The translations under genes and the position numbers were made by a program. The notes beneath the pieces were generated by a model, which worked only from the letters and a program-made list of their open reading frames with translations, was not told the origin of the DNA and did not search any database. Below are positions 1 to 8,737 of a stretch of 64,000 nt of DNA, piece after piece (position 1 is the first letter of the stretch; every line of letters begins with the position of its first letter). The DNA lies in NCBI RefSeq assembly GCF_943913915.1, contig NZ_CALUAA010000007.1:22567-86566 (forward strand), read 5' to 3'. This DNA comes from an uncultured Peptoniphilus sp. Its GTDB lineage: Bacteria > Bacillota > Clostridia > Tissierellales > Peptoniphilaceae.

Positions 1-788
1 GTATTCTCTGCAAAGCATCCATGTAAGCGGATGGCGGTGTCATTTATTTTTTCAATATAAATTCCGATGGGGGAATGACAGGATGCGTCGAGAGCTCTTT
101 GGTATTTTCGCTCCACCTTCATACGAAAGTTTGCGTAAGAATCGGAGGCTTCATTAAAGATCTGAAGAAGATCTTTCCGTTCTTCGGATATTTCGATGCC
201 GAGCAAGCCCTGGGAGGGAGATGGAATGAAGCGGGTAGGGTCCAAGACTCCGGAAATTAAGTGAGTGAGTTCCGCCCGTTCAAGACCTGCATAGGCTAAG
301 ATCGTGCCGTCGGCATGGGAAGCCATCATTTTCTCGATACGTGTCTGAATATTGCCGCGAATAGGCTCGATGGACACGCCGGGGTAGAAGTGGAGAAGCT
401 CAGAACGTCTGCGATTGCTTCCTGTGGCGATGGTCATGTTCTCTAAATCTTGTTCTCGTTTTAAGGGAGCTTTTCCCACGATCACATCACGCACGTCGGG
501 AGATTTCGGAGGCGGCGCCAAGAGATAACCCTCCGGTAAGTATGAGGGCATGTCTTTTAGGGAATGGACGGCCACATCCACATGTCCCGATGTCAGAGCA
601 GTTTCCAGTTCGCCGACGAAGACACCGTTTTTCCCCACCTTGTCGATGGGAAGGTTCTGGAACTGATCGCCCTTTGTCGATACGGCGACAAGCTCCGTCT
701 CAAGGCCTGCCTGTTCAAGAATCTCTGCGACACTCCTCGCCTGGGTCATGGCCAGTTGGCTTTTTCTTGTTCCTATGCGAATCTTCAA
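1..788 (-). CDS. hemC: Hydroxymethylbilane synthase (porphobilinogen deaminase), C-terminus cut by window edge
   Basis: Polymerises four porphobilinogens into hydroxymethylbilane in the cytosol, the trunk step to siroheme and corrinoids. I translated the reverse strand by hand: 262 codons are present and the frame stays open to the left edge. Visible family motifs are GTRKSQLA (residues 6-13), VHSLKDMP (72-79, with the catalytic Asp77), NRRRSELL (about 123-130) and DASCHSPIG, whose Cys235 should carry the dipyrromethane cofactor. The residues after this Cys (HS) differ from the QV I recall for E. coli. I chose the TTG start because a perfect GGAGG lies 6 nt upstream and the protein then begins at the usual family start; an in-frame ATG at 809 has a poorer site. 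The gene overlaps the upstream precorrin-2 dehydrogenase gene by 74 nt. Confidence 0.93.
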   Translation of the reverse strand, partial: MKIRIGTRKSQLAMTQARSVAEILEQAGLETELVAVSTKGDQFQNLPIDKVGKNGVFVGELETALTSGHVDVAVHSLKDMPSYLPEGYLLAPPPKSPDVRDVIVGKAPLKREQDLENMTIATGSNRRRSELLHFYPGVSIEPIRGNIQTRIEKMMASHADGTILAYAGLERAELTHLISGVLDPTRFIPSPSQGLLGIEISEERKDLLQIFNEASDSYANFRMKVERKYQRALDASCHSPIGIYIEKINDTAIRLHGCFAEN

Positions 789-1374
789 ATCGATCCTCCC
801 AAAATTCATTGCTTATTTCCTCTTTCTCCCAAAGCTCTTCCATAAGCTCGGAGATATAAGAACTTTTCTCCTCAACTAAACGTCTGCGTACGTCGTTCAT
901 AATCTTCATTTTTTCTTCTGAATACCCGTCGACCATCTTTTCCACATCACGTTTAATGAATCTCGAAAGGCTCGGATTACTCGTTTGAATGGACACGGTT
1001 AGAGGCCCCTTGTACGTATTGGCCAGTAGATGAAAATCCGATTCGTCGCTCTTACTAAGGGACAGGACGGGAACAGAAGACAGCTTTGCCCGCTTCGCCA
1101 GTCGATGGTTAAGTGTTACATCGTCGGTTGCGAGAATTAGGTAATCGTAGGCGAAAAAACGAAAATCTTCATCGATCTCCATTTCCTTTAAAAAAATGCG
1201 ATCCTTATTTTCCTCGGCAAGTTTTTGAAGGGATTCGGTAAACTCCGTGGACAGGCAGTAAATTAAAAATTCCGACTTTAAAAGTCCTCTTACCTTTAGA
1301 TACGCACCGCGGCCGCCGCCGATGACGAGGACTTTTTTGTCCCTCGTATCGATGCTTATAGGATAATAACGCAT
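715..1374 (-). CDS. Precorrin-2 dehydrogenase / siroheme synthase N-terminal-like protein
   Basis: 219 residues resembling the NAD-binding module of CysG/Met8p, which oxidises precorrin-2 to sirohydrochlorin and may insert iron. The N-terminus has a Rossmann fold with VIGGGRGAYLKV at about 17-28, slightly off the usual GGGxVAxRK pattern. Then come LILATDDVTLN, the Asp-containing segment expected near the active site, and GPLTVSIQTSNPSLSRFIKR, matching the family block before the helical C-terminus. There is no methyltransferase domain, so this is the stand-alone form. The ATG is preceded by GGAGG with a 4-nt gap. It is the first gene of a leftward operon with hemC, and its last 25 codons overlap hemC in another frame. 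A siroheme or cobalamin role is inferred from family and neighbour. Confidence 0.85.
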   Translation of the reverse strand: MRYYPISIDTRDKKVLVIGGGRGAYLKVRGLLKSEFLIYCLSTEFTESLQKLAEENKDRIFLKEMEIDEDFRFFAYDYLILATDDVTLNHRLAKRAKLSSVPVLSLSKSDESDFHLLANTYKGPLTVSIQTSNPSLSRFIKRDVEKMVDGYSEEKMKIMNDVRRRLVEEKSSYISELMEELWEKEEISNEFWEDRFEDSHRNKKKPTGHDPGEECRRDS

Positions 1375-1406
1375 GACGCCTCCTGTATATGGATATTTTC
1401 TTTACC

Positions 1407-1412
1407 ATTATA
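1407..1412 (-). promoter_or_regulatory. Extended -10 promoter for the hemC operon
   Basis: On the minus strand the sequence reads TGTTATAAT, a TGn extension plus consensus -10. It lies about 33 nt before the ATG of the precorrin-2 dehydrogenase gene. No good -35 is present at 17 nt. Confidence 0.55.
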
Positions 1413-1479
1413 ACAAAGTGGATTTGAATTTCTGTAAGATATGATACGAAAACGTAACAGCTCTCGTCTTTTACCATGT

Positions 1480-1485
1480 TATAAT
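1480..1485 (+). promoter_or_regulatory. Extended -10 promoter of the SLH protein gene
   Basis: TGTTATAAT lies about 32 nt before the ATG of the SLH gene; the -35 region at 17 nt is weak (ACAGCT). The core CCATGTTATAAT is identical to that of the NlpC/P60 gene promoter at 17750. Confidence 0.55.
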
Positions 1486-1517
1486 AAGGGTAAGTAGAAT
1501 GTAAAAGGAGGAATGTT

Positions 1518-3536
1518 ATGAAAAACAATAAAATAAAAGCAGTCGCCGTTTTGGCATTGGCAGGTACGATGTTGACTCAACCGATCGCTACCATGGCCGC
1601 ATCCTATTCCGATGTGCGCACCGGCAGCTGGGCTGAACCTCATATTACTAAACTCACGAATTTAAAAGTGATCAGCGGCTATAACGACGGCACCTTTAAG
1701 CCTAAACGTTCCGTTAGTTATCTTGAAATCATGCAGCTTTTAAAAGGTATTCAAAATCCTAGTGCACAAGATGTTACAGGGGCTATCAGCCGTTACGGCC
1801 ATGTGTCCGATACCTATAAGGTACCGGGGTGGGCACGCTCGGCCATCTGCGTAGCTCTCGACAACGGCGTCATTACGGAAGAAAATCTGAAGGCAGCTTC
1901 TAATAAAGGCTTTATCACGAGCCAACCGAAAGAAAATCAATTCCCGAGCCGTGAACTCGTTATGGTTTACTACGCCAAGGCTTTAGGAATCGAGGCGAAA
2001 AAAGACACATCAAATATTTCCGTAAAGGATATCAATGCCATCGGCAAGACGCCGAAAGCACTTATCGGCGATGTAGATGTAAAAGGACTTTACGCGGGTA
2101 TTATCGACGCGGGCGTGTTCCACACCACCGGCGACGACGGATACTTCAATCCTCAACAACCACTACACCGCGATCAAATGGCAACCATCACTAATTTAAG
2201 CTACGACTACAGGAATGCTGCAAAACAAACCACGGATTACGAAGGTGAAGTTTACTTTAACGAAGAAGTAAACGGTACGCCGAGCTTCGCCATTAAGGGC
2301 AAAGACGACAAAGCTACCGCTTTTGTATTGGGAAGCGATACAAAGATCACCCTTAACGGTAAACCGGGCACGGCAAAAGACATCACCATCGGCTCCAAGG
2401 TAAAAGTTTCCGCCTACGCATCCAACGCAGGCGTCGCTTCACTCCACGCTCTTAAAGTCGATATCGTATCCAATGATGTAATGGGCATCGGTGTCGTTAA
2501 ATCTACGGAAAAAGACGGCATGACCATTGACTATGTCACGAAAAAAGATGCCGTAGTCGATTCGAAATTTAAAGCGGATTACACCACCAAGTTTAAATTT
2601 GATAAAGACACCAAGGTTAAATCCTTAGGTAAGGAGATTAAGGCGGAGGATATTCGCGCCACGGATATGGTTATCTTTAAGGCCAAAGACGGCGTGTTGA
2701 GCGAAGTGGACGTCTATCCTTACGACGGCACCACCTCCGGTGAACTTGTCGATTTTTACTACGGATCTAGTTTTACCAACGATGCCAAGCTTTATCTGAA
2801 GCTCTCAGACGGCAAAACCTATACCTTTAATGCGAAAGATTCTAAAATTTCCAATGAACTTTACAATTTAACTCGCAACTTAAAGAAGGGCTATCCCCTT
2901 ACGATTAAGACATCCTACGGCAATGTTGTAGGTGTAAGCGAAACGGAAGAAAACGTCGCAGGACTCTTTGATAATATGGCGATCTATGCCTCCGGCGATC
3001 GGAAGATCACCATTAAGACGAATACCGGCGTACGGGAATACACCGTAAAAGAAGAACTTGATTTCAAAGCATCTCCCGGTAGTAATGCAGTGAGAATGTC
3101 TGCCGGAAAAGTGTCTGATTATATTACAAAATTAGAAGGGTATAGACAGATCGAAGTCGAACTTCATTTAAAGGGCGGCCAAGTAAACGGTATTACCTTG
3201 GTTCGTCAGTTATATGAAAAAGACAAAACGATTGAAATAAAGGATTTAACCAAGTTGGCGGATTCAGTAGATGGATCTAGTTGGGCACTCAATGCCGTAG
3301 AAGGATACTCCGCTTACAAAATCACCTACAAAGAGAACGTAGATAAGTATGGAGAGCTGCCTTTAAGCTTCCAAATCAAGAAAGATTACGATCGCGCATT
3401 GGCTTTTGCCGGCAATCAAGATAATTTAAAGCTTAAGTTTGATGTTTACAAGCGTGGAGATAAGTACTCCATCGGTAATGTGCGCATCAGCGGTAAATAT
3501 GACTTGAAAGATGTGCCTATTTACAATTTCAATTAA
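1518..3536 (+). CDS. S-layer homology (SLH) domain surface protein
   Basis: 672 residues, exported and probably anchored to secondary wall polymer by SLH domains. The N-terminus is a classic signal peptide: KNNKIK, then a hydrophobic stretch, ending near AxA at about residue 28. Three SLH-like segments follow at about 28-80 (with the hallmark GYNDGTFKP), 90-160 and 165-235 (with DGYFNPQQPLHRDQMA). From about 240 to the end I do not recognise a named domain. The stretch reads as about four similar beta-rich modules of 65-85 residues, each opening with G-hydrophobic-hydrophobic and ending with a V-V-x-x-V-type strand. GGAGG sits 5 nt before the ATG. It is a single-gene unit with its own extended -10 and terminator. 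An S-layer or adhesin role is inferred. Confidence 0.85.
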   Translation: MKNNKIKAVAVLALAGTMLTQPIATMAASYSDVRTGSWAEPHITKLTNLKVISGYNDGTFKPKRSVSYLEIMQLLKGIQNPSAQDVTGAISRYGHVSDTYKVPGWARSAICVALDNGVITEENLKAASNKGFITSQPKENQFPSRELVMVYYAKALGIEAKKDTSNISVKDINAIGKTPKALIGDVDVKGLYAGIIDAGVFHTTGDDGYFNPQQPLHRDQMATITNLSYDYRNAAKQTTDYEGEVYFNEEVNGTPSFAIKGKDDKATAFVLGSDTKITLNGKPGTAKDITIGSKVKVSAYASNAGVASLHALKVDIVSNDVMGIGVVKSTEKDGMTIDYVTKKDAVVDSKFKADYTTKFKFDKDTKVKSLGKEIKAEDIRATDMVIFKAKDGVLSEVDVYPYDGTTSGELVDFYYGSSFTNDAKLYLKLSDGKTYTFNAKDSKISNELYNLTRNLKKGYPLTIKTSYGNVVGVSETEENVAGLFDNMAIYASGDRKITIKTNTGVREYTVKEELDFKASPGSNAVRMSAGKVSDYITKLEGYRQIEVELHLKGGQVNGITLVRQLYEKDKTIEIKDLTKLADSVDGSSWALNAVEGYSAYKITYKENVDKYGELPLSFQIKKDYDRALAFAGNQDNLKLKFDVYKRGDKYSIGNVRISGKYDLKDVPIYNFN

Positions 3537-3563
3537 TAGATTGTGTCGCTACAGAAGCGAAGA

Positions 3564-3598
3564 AAGTCTCGGCGAATTGTATTCGCCGGGGCTTTTTT
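3564..3598 (+). terminator. Intrinsic terminator after the SLH gene
   Basis: Stem CGGCGAAT / ATTCGCCG with loop TGT, extended by weaker pairs, followed by six T. Confidence 0.85.
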
Positions 3599-3600
3599 GT

Positions 3601-3606
3601 TATAAT
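3601..3606 (+). promoter_or_regulatory. Extended -10 promoter of tcdA, abutting the terminator
   Basis: TGTTATAAT starts within the T-tract side of the preceding terminator and lies about 30 nt before the tcdA ATG. The -35 would fall inside the terminator stem and is not recognisable. Confidence 0.45.
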
Positions 3607-3635
3607 GAGATGTTAGTAAAGTAGGGGAGGTATGT

Positions 3636-4325
3636 ATGGATCCATTTCTTAGAACGCAGTGGTTAATCGGAAAAGAGGCGTTGGAAACGCTGAAAAGCAA
3701 GAGGGTCATCGTCTTCGGTATCGGCGGCGTCGGTGGCCACTGCGCCGAGGCGCTTCTACGTTCGGGTATCGGCACGGTGGATATCGTAGATTTCGATCGA
3801 GTGGATGAGACCAATATTAATCGCCAGCTCGTCGCCACTATGGAAACCGTGGGCGAATTAAAGGTAGATGTATTAAAAAGCAGACTCTTATCCATACTCC
3901 CCGAAAGCCGCGTTAATGCCTATCCCTTGCACATCAGCGAAGAAACCATTCATATATTCGACTTCGCTTACTACGACTACGCCATCGACGCATTGGATCA
4001 GGTAAGCGCTAAATTACTTTTAGCTCAATCGGCTCAGGAAGCGAAGACGCCTTTTATTTCCGCTATGGGAGCGGGGAACAAATTACATCCCGAGTTTTTG
4101 GAAATTACCACTCTCTCAAAAACCAGCATGTGTCCTCTTGCAAAAGTGATGCGCAGAGAAACCAAACGTAGAGGTATCGAGGATTACGCCGTGGTCTATT
4201 CAAAAGAAGTCCCTCACAAAGAAGAGGGAGAAGGGGAGCGTTCCCCGGCGAGCATTTCCTTTGTACCGCCCACATCGGGTTTGCTTATTGCATCGAAAGT
4301 AGTACGTGATCTTATTGGAAAGTAG
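3636..4325 (+). CDS. tcdA: tRNA threonylcarbamoyladenosine dehydratase
   Basis: 229 residues of the E1-like/ThiF superfamily TcdA (CsdL/YgdL) group, which uses ATP to cyclise t6A37 of tRNA to ct6A. It shows the nucleotide-binding loop FGIGGVGGHCAEAL at about 28-41, the Asp-containing DFDRVDETNINRQ at about 53-65, the DALDQVSAK segment, and the family-specific SMCPLAKVMRRE block at about 165-176. The C-terminal hydrophobic helix (SFVPPTSGLLIASKVVRDLI) matches the family. GGGGAGG lies before the ATG. It sits 2 nt ahead of pcrA and is probably co-transcribed with it. Confidence 0.88.
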   Translation: MDPFLRTQWLIGKEALETLKSKRVIVFGIGGVGGHCAEALLRSGIGTVDIVDFDRVDETNINRQLVATMETVGELKVDVLKSRLLSILPESRVNAYPLHISEETIHIFDFAYYDYAIDALDQVSAKLLLAQSAQEAKTPFISAMGAGNKLHPEFLEITTLSKTSMCPLAKVMRRETKRRGIEDYAVVYSKEVPHKEEGEGERSPASISFVPPTSGLLIASKVVRDLIGK

Positions 4326-4327
4326 AA

Positions 4328-6511
4328 ATGAGGATAGACTCCATGTTAAGTCGTTATAATGATCGTCAACGGGAAGCGATTCTCGCAACCGAGGGACCTT
4401 TGCTCGTCTTAGCAGGGGCGGGAAGCGGCAAGACCCGCGTAGTAACCGGAAAGATTGCCTATTTAATTGATCAACTTCGCGTGTCGCCCTACCATATTCT
4501 CGCGATTACCTTTACCAATAAAGCGGCAAAGGAAATGAAGGATCGGGTGGCGAAACAATTGGATTACTCGGTGGACGGCATGTGGATCAGCACCTTTCAC
4601 TCCATGTGTGTCAGGATCTTAAGACGCAGCGGCGACGCCATCGGCTATGATTCCAACTTCGCCATTTACGATAGCGCCGATCAGAAGACGCTTATTAAAG
4701 ACTGCATGAACGAGCTCAATATGAGCAAGGAAATGTTTAAGCCTTTCGGCGTGCTCAGCCAAATTTCCAATTGGAAAAACGAGGGGATGTCGGCGGACGA
4801 AGCCATGAAAATGTATTTCGGCGATTTCCATAAGCGGCAAATGGCGGAGGCCTACCGTCTATACGAGAAGAAGAAGCGGGAAAACAACGCCATGGACTTC
4901 GACGACTTGCTCGTAAAAACCGTGGAACTTTTCAAGGAGCACCCGGATGTATTGGCGTTTTACCAACAAAAATTTGCCTACGTCTTTGTGGACGAGTACC
5001 AGGATACGAACCACATTCAATATTTACTCGTAAAGATGCTCTCCCAAAAAGCCGTCGGCCTTACGGTAGTAGGGGACAACGATCAGTCCATTTATCGTTG
5101 GAGAGGCGCTGATATCGAGAATATTTTTTCTTTTGAGAAAGATTTTCCGGGAGCCCGCACCATTATGCTGGAGCAAAATTACCGCTCCACGACGCCGATT
5201 TTAAAAGGCGCCAACACCCTCATCGCCAATAATCCGGCTCTTAAAAAGAAAAATCTCTGGACCGATCGCGAGGGCGGCGATCCCGTTGTATTCAAAGAGT
5301 TTTACCATAATAGTGAAGAAGAATCGTCCGTTATTCAAAAGATGATTCACCTCAATTACAAAGGAGCATCTTTCGGCGACATGGCCATCTTATACAGAAC
5401 CAATGCTCAGTCTCGCGGTTTTGAAGAGGCGCTTATGCGGGAGGGGATTCCCTATCGCGTCGTCGGAGGTCTTAGGTTTTACGATCGCATGGAGATTAAA
5501 GATGTGATCGGATATCTTCAAGTGATCGACAATCCGAAGGACGATGTGAGCCTTCGCCGCATCGTCAATGTGCCGAAGCGGGGCATCGGCGATACGACGG
5601 CGGATCAGCTCCAATCTTATGCCGATGAAAAGGGCTTAGATCTCTTTACGGTTATGGAGACTCTCGAAGAAAACGACGAGTTGAAAATTCGCGCACAGAA
5701 AAATATTAAACAATTCGTCAATCTGATCCATCTCTTAATGAATAAAAAAGAGGATTTAAGCTTAAGTGAACTGGTGGAAGCGATTTTGTTCGAGAGTCAT
5801 TATGCAGAAGACCTTAAAAAAGAAGATACGGTAATGTCTGAAACTCGCCTTGAAAACCTGGACGAGTTCGTGTCCGCGGCAGCTGAATTTCAGCGCGACA
5901 ATCCCGATTTAACACTTACGGACTTTCTAGGCAATTTAAGTCTGATCTCCGATAAAAATGAATTGGCAGATGAGGATCGTTCCGTGCAACTGATGACGAT
6001 TCACGGCGCAAAGGGGTTGGAGTTTCCCATCGTCTTCGTCGTGGGGCTGGAAGAAGGGCTTTTCCCCACTTCCCGCGCCTTCGATATGGAAGAGGAGATG
6101 GAGGAAGAGAGACGGCTAATGTATGTCGCCATGACCCGAGCTGAAGAGAAACTGTTCTTATCTTCCGCGAAATCTCGCACACTTTACGGTAAGCGAAAGC
6201 CTGCGGTGAAGAGTCGTTTTATAAAAGAACTTGAAGATGTGATCGAGATCATCGATAACGAACCGGTGAAGAAAAATCAAAAATCCGGCCACGCTATTTT
6301 TACGGGAACCACTGGTGCAAGACCTGCAGTTAAGGCGGACCCGAAAGAAAAAGTCGATGTGGACTTTGCCGTCGGCGATAAACTGATGCATAAAAAATGG
6401 GGCGAGGGTATGGTCGTGCAATTAAAAGGTGATGAAGCGGTCATCGCCTTTGAAGGAAAAGGACTTAAGACCTTAAATGTTAAAATTGCCCCTTTAAGAA
6501 AGAAGGAATAA
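4328..6511 (+). CDS. pcrA: ATP-dependent DNA helicase PcrA/UvrD
   Basis: 727-residue SF1A 3'-5' helicase for repair and removal of recombination intermediates. Motif I is AGAGSGKT at 29-36, motif II is DEYQD at 222-226, followed by VVGDNDQSIYRWRGA (motif III region), LEQNYRST (motif IV), and LMTIHGAKGLEFPIVFVVG and YVAMTRAEEKL (motifs V-VI). The C-terminal 60 residues form a basic PcrA-type tail with a Tudor-like segment (KWGEGMVVQLKGDEAVIAF), known in PcrA as the RNA polymerase contact. An alternative ATG five codons in would remove only MRIDS. It lies directly upstream of ligA; pcrA-ligA pairing is common in Firmicutes. Confidence 0.95.
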   Translation: MRIDSMLSRYNDRQREAILATEGPLLVLAGAGSGKTRVVTGKIAYLIDQLRVSPYHILAITFTNKAAKEMKDRVAKQLDYSVDGMWISTFHSMCVRILRRSGDAIGYDSNFAIYDSADQKTLIKDCMNELNMSKEMFKPFGVLSQISNWKNEGMSADEAMKMYFGDFHKRQMAEAYRLYEKKKRENNAMDFDDLLVKTVELFKEHPDVLAFYQQKFAYVFVDEYQDTNHIQYLLVKMLSQKAVGLTVVGDNDQSIYRWRGADIENIFSFEKDFPGARTIMLEQNYRSTTPILKGANTLIANNPALKKKNLWTDREGGDPVVFKEFYHNSEEESSVIQKMIHLNYKGASFGDMAILYRTNAQSRGFEEALMREGIPYRVVGGLRFYDRMEIKDVIGYLQVIDNPKDDVSLRRIVNVPKRGIGDTTADQLQSYADEKGLDLFTVMETLEENDELKIRAQKNIKQFVNLIHLLMNKKEDLSLSELVEAILFESHYAEDLKKEDTVMSETRLENLDEFVSAAAEFQRDNPDLTLTDFLGNLSLISDKNELADEDRSVQLMTIHGAKGLEFPIVFVVGLEEGLFPTSRAFDMEEEMEEERRLMYVAMTRAEEKLFLSSAKSRTLYGKRKPAVKSRFIKELEDVIEIIDNEPVKKNQKSGHAIFTGTTGARPAVKADPKEKVDVDFAVGDKLMHKKWGEGMVVQLKGDEAVIAFEGKGLKTLNVKIAPLRKKE

Positions 6512-6512
6512 C

Positions 6513-8450
6513 ATGGACATGCGTGAGATAGTCGACCAGCTGAATACGTGGGCCCATGCCTATTACACTTTGGACGATCCCATCGTAAGCGATAAAGAAT
6601 ACGACGCTTTATACGATGAGCTCCTGCAACTTGAGAAAGAAACCGGCGAGGTATTATTCGACTCTCCCAGCCGGAGAGTCGGAGGGGATCTGCTCGAAGG
6701 TTTTGAAAAATTTCAGCACGAATATCCTCTCTATTCCCTGGATAAGGCGCAAAATTACGAAACCCTTACCGCCTGGATGAACCGCATGGAAAGTGCAGGA
6801 GCGTCTGATAAAGGTTATATGGCGGAGCTTAAATTCGACGGCCTTACAATCTCTTTGACATACGACGACGGTAAGCTTACTCGCGCCGTCACAAGGGGCA
6901 ACGGCACCGTCGGCGAAGTGATTACCGAGCAGGTCCTTACGATCTCCTCCGTTCCCTTGACCATTCCCTTTAAGGGCCATTTAATCGTACAAGGGGAAGG
7001 GCTTATGCCTTTTAAATCCCTTGAAGCCTATAATCGCTCGGCGTCAGTGCCTTTAAAAAATGCGCGAAACGGCGCAGCAGGTGCTCTCAGAAACTTGGAT
7101 CCCAAGGAAACGAGACGCCGCCATTTGACGGCTTATCTTTACAATTTAACCTATGCAGAGGATATGACTTTTGAAACCGACGAGGGGATTAAATCGTTCT
7201 TAAAAGAGCAGGGTTTTCTCGTCCATCCCATGACGCGAAAGCTTGATGATTTCAAAGGTGTCTTGGATTTTATCGAGGAAGTGGAGCGCGGGCGAGAAGA
7301 TCTAGATGTGATGATCGATGGCGTCGTTATTAAGATCAACGACGTCAACGAGCGAGACCATTTGGGCTACACCGTAAAATTCCCTCGATGGGCCATCGCC
7401 TATAAATTCGAAGCGAAAGAAGTGGTTACCACTCTTTTAGACGTGGAATGGGGTGTCGGTCGCACGGGGAAAGTAACCCCTACTGCCATTCTCGATCCCG
7501 TAGAAATCGACGGCGTCACCATTTCAAGGGCGACCCTTAATAATTACGACGACATTCAGAGAAAGGGCGTAATGAAAGGCGGAGAAGTGTTACTTCGCCG
7601 AAGCAATGATGTAATCCCTGAAATTTTAAAGGGAGTAGGAGACGAGGGGGAAGAAATTCCCATGATCACGACCTGCCCCGCTTGCGGAACAGAGCTCGTT
7701 CAAAACGGCGTACACAGTTTTTGCCCGAACACCATCGGCTGTGAGCCTCAGCTTGTGCGGCGCATGGACCACTTCGCCTCTCGGGATGCCATGGATATTC
7801 GAGGGCTGAGCGAAAAGACGGCTTCCGCATTGATTGAAGCAGATCTTTTACATGAAATTCCCGATATTTATAATTTAGATATGGATAATCTCTTAAAGCT
7901 CGAAGGATTCGGCGAGAAAAAGGCGAGCAATCTCCTTACAGCCATCGACGGCTCTAAGAAGATTCCCTTTCATCGCTTTCTTTATGCCATAGGAATCGGC
8001 GGAGTGGGTATAAAGACGGCAAGGGACTTGGCTGCTCATTTTAAAAACTTTAAGGAGTTAAAGAAATCAAGTGAAGCGGAGCTCCAAACCATCGAGGATA
8101 TCGGACCGGAGACGGCGCGTGAAATACGCGTTTTCTTCGAAGACGATATAATCGGTCACTATGTAGGGGATCTTTTAGATGCCGGTATTGAAATTGAATA
8201 CGGAGATCTGAGTAGCGGCGGCGATTTGGAAGGACTTACCTTCGTTTTAACAGGAACTCTTTCAAAACCCAGAAAAGAGATTAAAGAATCCCTGGAAAGC
8301 CGCGGAGCAAAAGTGACAGGTTCGGTTTCTAAAAAGACAGACGCAGTCCTTGCAGGTGAGGATCCCGGGAGTAAAGTGGACAAAGCCAGAAGCTTAGGCA
8401 TAGAGATCGTAAGTGAAGCAGAATTTAATGAGAAATGGGGAGATCGATGA
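6513..8450 (+). CDS. ligA: NAD-dependent DNA ligase
   Basis: 645 residues, slightly shorter than the usual ~670. It joins nicks during replication and repair using NAD+. Order: N-terminal Ia domain (AYYTLDDPIVSDKEYD), nucleotidyl-transferase core with the adenylated lysine in LKFDG (K107), OB fold, zinc finger with C388, C391, C404 and C410, helix-hairpin-helix repeats (IPFHRFLYAIGIGGVG, LQTIEDIGPETA) and a C-terminal BRCT domain from about 570 (LTFVLTGTLSK). The stop overlaps the gatC start (ATGA). Confidence 0.96.
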   Translation: MDMREIVDQLNTWAHAYYTLDDPIVSDKEYDALYDELLQLEKETGEVLFDSPSRRVGGDLLEGFEKFQHEYPLYSLDKAQNYETLTAWMNRMESAGASDKGYMAELKFDGLTISLTYDDGKLTRAVTRGNGTVGEVITEQVLTISSVPLTIPFKGHLIVQGEGLMPFKSLEAYNRSASVPLKNARNGAAGALRNLDPKETRRRHLTAYLYNLTYAEDMTFETDEGIKSFLKEQGFLVHPMTRKLDDFKGVLDFIEEVERGREDLDVMIDGVVIKINDVNERDHLGYTVKFPRWAIAYKFEAKEVVTTLLDVEWGVGRTGKVTPTAILDPVEIDGVTISRATLNNYDDIQRKGVMKGGEVLLRRSNDVIPEILKGVGDEGEEIPMITTCPACGTELVQNGVHSFCPNTIGCEPQLVRRMDHFASRDAMDIRGLSEKTASALIEADLLHEIPDIYNLDMDNLLKLEGFGEKKASNLLTAIDGSKKIPFHRFLYAIGIGGVGIKTARDLAAHFKNFKELKKSSEAELQTIEDIGPETAREIRVFFEDDIIGHYVGDLLDAGIEIEYGDLSSGGDLEGLTFVLTGTLSKPRKEIKESLESRGAKVTGSVSKKTDAVLAGEDPGSKVDKARSLGIEIVSEAEFNEKWGDR

Positions 8451-8728
8451 TGAAAAAAGATGAAATAAAACATATAGCGGAAATTTCGAAACTGCACTTC
8501 AGCGATGAAGAGTTGGATGGTATTGTAAAAGATTTTTCCGATACAATGGACTTGATCGATACGATTAAAAATGCGAACATCAATTGCGCTCCGACTTTCC
8601 ACACAAATAAATTACCGAATCGCCTGAGAGACGATGAGATTCGTCCCTCGTTGGACCGCGAGGATGCGACGAAAAATGCTACGTCGACCAAATACGGCTA
8701 TTTCGAAATTATTAAATTTGTCGATTAA
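8447..8728 (+). CDS. gatC: Asp-tRNA(Asn)/Glu-tRNA(Gln) amidotransferase subunit C
   Basis: 93 residues. A small belt subunit that wraps GatA and GatB in the amidotransferase. The typical pattern is visible: a helical N-terminus (IKHIAEISKLHFSDEE), a middle Pro-poor linker (NINCAPTFHTN, usually NV..ep..h), and LRDDEIRPSLDREDATKNA ending in the aromatic C-terminus. The open frame extends four codons further upstream, but the GGGGAG at 8437-8442 and the ATGA overlap with the ligA stop favour the start given here. Confidence 0.9.
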   Translation: MMKKDEIKHIAEISKLHFSDEELDGIVKDFSDTMDLIDTIKNANINCAPTFHTNKLPNRLRDDEIRPSLDREDATKNATSTKYGYFEIIKFVD

Positions 8729-8737
8729 GGAGGGACT

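Noticed and set aside
542..859. Plus-strand open frames over the hemC and precorrin-2 dehydrogenase region
   Set aside because: They are antisense shadows of two well supported minus-strand genes and carry no recognisable motifs or ribosome sites.
3533..3895. 120-codon minus-strand frame over the tcdA start
   Set aside because: Opposite to a conserved gene and its terminator/promoter; composition (Ser/Thr/Pro-rich) is typical of an antisense shadow.
8159..8602. 147-codon minus-strand frame over the ligA-gatC junction
   Set aside because: Antisense to two conserved genes, no ribosome site, no domain.
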